From: Kushneria avicenniae
GTDB taxonomy: Bacteria > Pseudomonadota > Gammaproteobacteria > Pseudomonadales > Halomonadaceae
Direction: 5' to 3'
Assembly: GCF_900112585.1 (NCBI RefSeq)
Contig: NZ_FOLY01000005.1
Coordinates: 310,001-374,000, forward strand
Length of the DNA stretch: 64,000 bases
The translations under genes and the position numbers were made by a program. Below the pieces are notes generated by a model. That model was not told the DNA's origin and searched no databases. It saw only the letters and a program-made list of their open reading frames with translations. Shown one piece after another: positions 61,975 to 64,000 of the stretch. Positions within the stretch are counted from its first letter, which is position 1. Every line of letters starts with the position of its first letter.

Positions 61975-62246
61975 GTGCTTCTCCAGGCAGTCGCCCTCGC
62001 AAGGGGCGGACCAAGGGGGTCAGGAACCCGGTCGGGTTCGCGGCGCGCATTTTACGCCTCCCTTGCCCGGCTTGCATCTGCCTGTCCTCATGCCCGGGAA
62101 TGACCGTCAGGTGGGCGGCGGTGTGTTCCACCGCGCAGTGCCCCGGCAGCGCTGATATGATCAGGGTAATGGGCCGTGATGACGGCCTGACAATAACGTA
62201 GTACCTGCGCGCTCATGGCGCAGGACAACGCACAGTGGAAGGGCTC

Positions 62247-63122
62247 ATGTCTCGAACAGTCTACGTCAACGGCCGATACGTACCGGAAAGCGAGGCCAGT
62301 GTCTCGGTCTTTGATCGCGGCTTTCTGTTTGCCGATGGCCTCTATGAGGTCACCGCCGTGCTCAATGGCCGACTGGTGGATTTTGAAGGGCACGTCGCGC
62401 GTCTGCATCGCTCGCTCAACGAGCTGAACATGTCGCTGTCGCTCAACGATAACGCCCTGCGCGATATCCACCGCCAGCTCATCGAAAAAAACGAGCTGCA
62501 GGAGGGGCTGGTCTATCTACAGGTGACCCGCGGGGTTGCCGATCGGGATTTTGTCTATCCCGAGGCGCACACGCCTGTCACGGTGGTGGCGTTCACCCAG
62601 CAGAAGGCGATCATCGACAGCCCGCTGGCAGAGCAGGGGCTCAGAGTGATCTCCCTGCCTGACATGCGCTGGGGGCGGCGTGATATCAAGACCGTGCAGC
62701 TGCTGTACCCCTCGATGGCCAAGATGGAGGCCAAAAAGCGCGGCGCCGATGATGCCTGGCTTGTGGAGTCAGGACTGGTGACCGAAGGCTCTTCCAGCAA
62801 CGCCTGGATTGTCGATCACGACAACACGCTGATCACACGCGAACTGTCCCGCTCGCTTTTGCACGGCATCACGCGGCGTACCCTCATGGCGCTTGCCAGA
62901 GAGCACGACATGAAGGTTGAAGAGCGCGGCTTTACCGTCAAGGAGGCGCAAAACGCCCGGGAGGCCTTCGTGACCTCGGCCACGTCGCTGGTGTATCCGG
63001 TGATCTCGATTGACCAGCGCCCCGTCGGCAACGGACAGCCGGGAGAGATTGCCCGAAGCCTGCGAAGGCTCTACATCGAGGCAAGCCTTGCGTTACTGGA
63101 AGCCCGGCAGGGACAGGGCTGA
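62247..63122 (+). CDS. D-amino-acid aminotransferase
   Basis: This 291-aa fold-type IV PLP enzyme transfers the amino group of D-alanine or D-glutamate to 2-keto acids. The PLP lysine is Lys148 in RRDIKTVQLLYP, close to Lys145 of Bacillus DAAT. DRGFLFADGLYEV and the phosphate-binding SGLVTEGSSSNAW are typical, as is SATSLVYPV. The ATG at 62247 is preceded by GGAAGGG; a GTG at 62235 is less likely. Branched-chain or 4-amino-4-deoxychorismate relatives are possible but the SATS..YPV segment favours D-alanine. Confidence 0.9.
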   Translation: MSRTVYVNGRYVPESEASVSVFDRGFLFADGLYEVTAVLNGRLVDFEGHVARLHRSLNELNMSLSLNDNALRDIHRQLIEKNELQEGLVYLQVTRGVADRDFVYPEAHTPVTVVAFTQQKAIIDSPLAEQGLRVISLPDMRWGRRDIKTVQLLYPSMAKMEAKKRGADDAWLVESGLVTEGSSSNAWIVDHDNTLITRELSRSLLHGITRRTLMALAREHDMKVEERGFTVKEAQNAREAFVTSATSLVYPVISIDQRPVGNGQPGEIARSLRRLYIEASLALLEARQGQG

Positions 63123-63277
63123 ATCGTATCCTGATTGAGGCGTCTCCTGATATTGTCCTGTCGCCATCAAGCGGCGTGCTTTTCGGTCGATAGACAATCC
63201 CACAGCAGTTTGATCATGTGATGGATGCGCCAGAGGCTGGAACGGTCGGGGCGCTGTCTGATGAGAGAGGCCTGGAA

Positions 63278-63796
63278 ATGGTGGACGACAATGGACGTTG
63301 GTCAGAAGAACAGGAAAGGGAGCGGCTGGCGGCGCTGAAGGATCTCGGGATACTGAACTCCCCGCGCGAGGAACGCTTTGATGCCATCACGCGTTTGATG
63401 GCGCGCGACTTTCACGTGCCGATCGCGATGATTTCGCTGGTGGATGATAAAAACGTCTGGCTCAAGTCCGAAGTCGGGCTGGAAGGGATCGAGCAGGTGC
63501 CGCGAGAGATTACTTTTTGCAATCATGCCATCAGGGCATCGCGCATCATGGTGGTCGAGGACGCCACGCTGGATGAGCGCTTCAGCGACAGTCCGCTGGT
63601 GACCGGAGAAGCTGCCATGCGGTTTTACGCCGGCGCGGTGATCTATTCGTCGCAGCAGCAGCCGATAGGCGCGGTCTGCATCATCGATCATCTACCGCGC
63701 AGCATGAGCTATCAGGATCAGCGTCAGCTGATCGATTTTGCAGGCCATGTCGGGCAGGAAATGGCCAGAGCCGGCACCCGGGGTCGGGGCGAATAG
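63278..63796 (+). CDS. GAF-domain protein
   Basis: This 172-aa cytosolic protein has a single GAF domain from about residue 20 to 160 (FDAITRLMARDFHVPIAMIS, FCNHAIRA, RFYAGAVI and GAVCIIDH). The FCNHAI motif is common in GAF domains fused to diguanylate cyclases, but no output domain is attached here. AGAGAGG lies 7 nt before the ATG at 63278; the frame extends to 63218. The ligand and partner are unknown. A terminator follows. Confidence 0.85.
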   Translation: MVDDNGRWSEEQERERLAALKDLGILNSPREERFDAITRLMARDFHVPIAMISLVDDKNVWLKSEVGLEGIEQVPREITFCNHAIRASRIMVVEDATLDERFSDSPLVTGEAAMRFYAGAVIYSSQQQPIGAVCIIDHLPRSMSYQDQRQLIDFAGHVGQEMARAGTRGRGE

Positions 63797-63822
63797 CCGG
63801 CAAGTTCCGAATGGAAGCACGA

Positions 63823-63856
63823 GGGCCCCGACAATGGTCGGGGCCCTGCTCGTTTT
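63823..63856 (+). terminator. Terminator after the GAF gene
   Basis: A perfect 10-bp stem (GGGCCCCGAC 63823-63832 with GTCGGGGCCC 63837-63846), loop AATG, is followed by TTTT (63853-63856). The T-run overlaps the stop codon of the convergent hydrolase gene. Confidence 0.75.
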
Positions 63857-64000
63857 ACACGATGGGGGACCAGACGTGGGGCAGGAAGCGATAGCCCCGG
63901 GTGTCTTCCACGATATGGCCGATGCCGGGGAAGTCCAGATGGTGGCCGGCCACCATGAGCTTTTCGCGGGTGACGCGTTCAAGAATCCTTTTACGTGTGG
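63855..64000 (-). CDS. Metallo-beta-lactamase-fold hydrolase, C-terminal end (partial)
   Basis: Only the last 48 codons are in the window. They read ERVTREKLMVAGHHLDFP, then GIGHIVEDTRGYRFLPHVWS and a stop at 63855-63857. The AGHHLDFPGIGHI segment is typical of the end of exported MBL-fold metallohydrolases, where the His coordinates zinc. Everything else lies beyond base 64000. Confidence 0.7.
   Translation of the reverse strand, partial: TRKRILERVTREKLMVAGHHLDFPGIGHIVEDTRGYRFLPHVWSPIV

Overview
The window is a chromosomal stretch from a high-GC gammaproteobacterium, most probably the Halomonadaceae (Halomonas, Kushneria or a relative). The evidence is the gene content: a FabY-type ketoacyl synthase beside coaD and ferredoxin, glnE beside a small kinase, an EmrAB/OMF efflux operon, two YdeP-type molybdoenzymes and a complete oxidative purine route. 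I saw no rRNA, tRNA, CRISPR array, prophage or insertion sequence. About 54 protein genes can be supported, densely packed. Both ends cut a gene.

Layout. 1-2.0 kb: end of a siderophore-type N-monooxygenase, a small membrane protein and a FhuF-like ferric reductase. 2.2-7.4 kb: HAD phosphatase, LysR regulator, FdhD, a YdeP/FdhF-family molybdoenzyme and a coupled winged-helix protein. 7.5-9.6 kb: exported amidase and an I78-inhibitor lipoprotein. 9.55-19.0 kb: purine cluster (uraD, uraH, xdhC, xdhB, xdhA, a RutR-like TetR regulator, hpxO, xanthine/urate permease). Together these predict xanthine to urate to 5-hydroxyisourate to OHCU to allantoin. Two matching palindromes, before xdhA and before the permease, resemble the E. 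coli RutR operator. 19-28.8 kb: EAL-HDOD protein, GST, a second YdeP paralogue in inverted orientation, an emrB/emrA/outer-membrane-factor operon and cytochrome b561. 28.9-33.2 kb: an exported methyltransferase-fold protein, an APC permease, a voltage-sensor-like membrane protein and nadE.

33.4-42.0 kb holds the most unusual system. A minus-strand operon encodes an Nramp-fold transporter without the metal-binding motifs, a DHDPS-family lyase, an in-frame fusion of a DUF1537 acid-sugar kinase to a PdxA2-type dehydrogenase, an LtnD-like dehydrogenase and a cytosolic sialidase-fold (Asp-box) protein. A DeoR regulator lies downstream and an SDR is divergent. It looks like a catabolic pathway for an unidentified sugar acid or its conjugate, ending in PdxA2-type chemistry (dihydroxyacetone phosphate plus CO2).

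42-53.2 kb is mostly core genome: a MASE3-like/PAS/GGDEF cyclase, MATE transporter, ferredoxin, coaD, fabY, a TrmB-like methyltransferase, SMR transporter, PBP4-type dacB and dgkA with a strong terminator. 53.4-64 kb: a possible transporter remnant abutting cynS, a Nudix/degenerate-Nudix pair, AbrB-type transporter, TIM-barrel amidohydrolase, glnE, a Kdo/RIO-like kinase, trhO, a D-amino-acid aminotransferase, a GAF protein and the end of a metallo-beta-lactamase-fold hydrolase.
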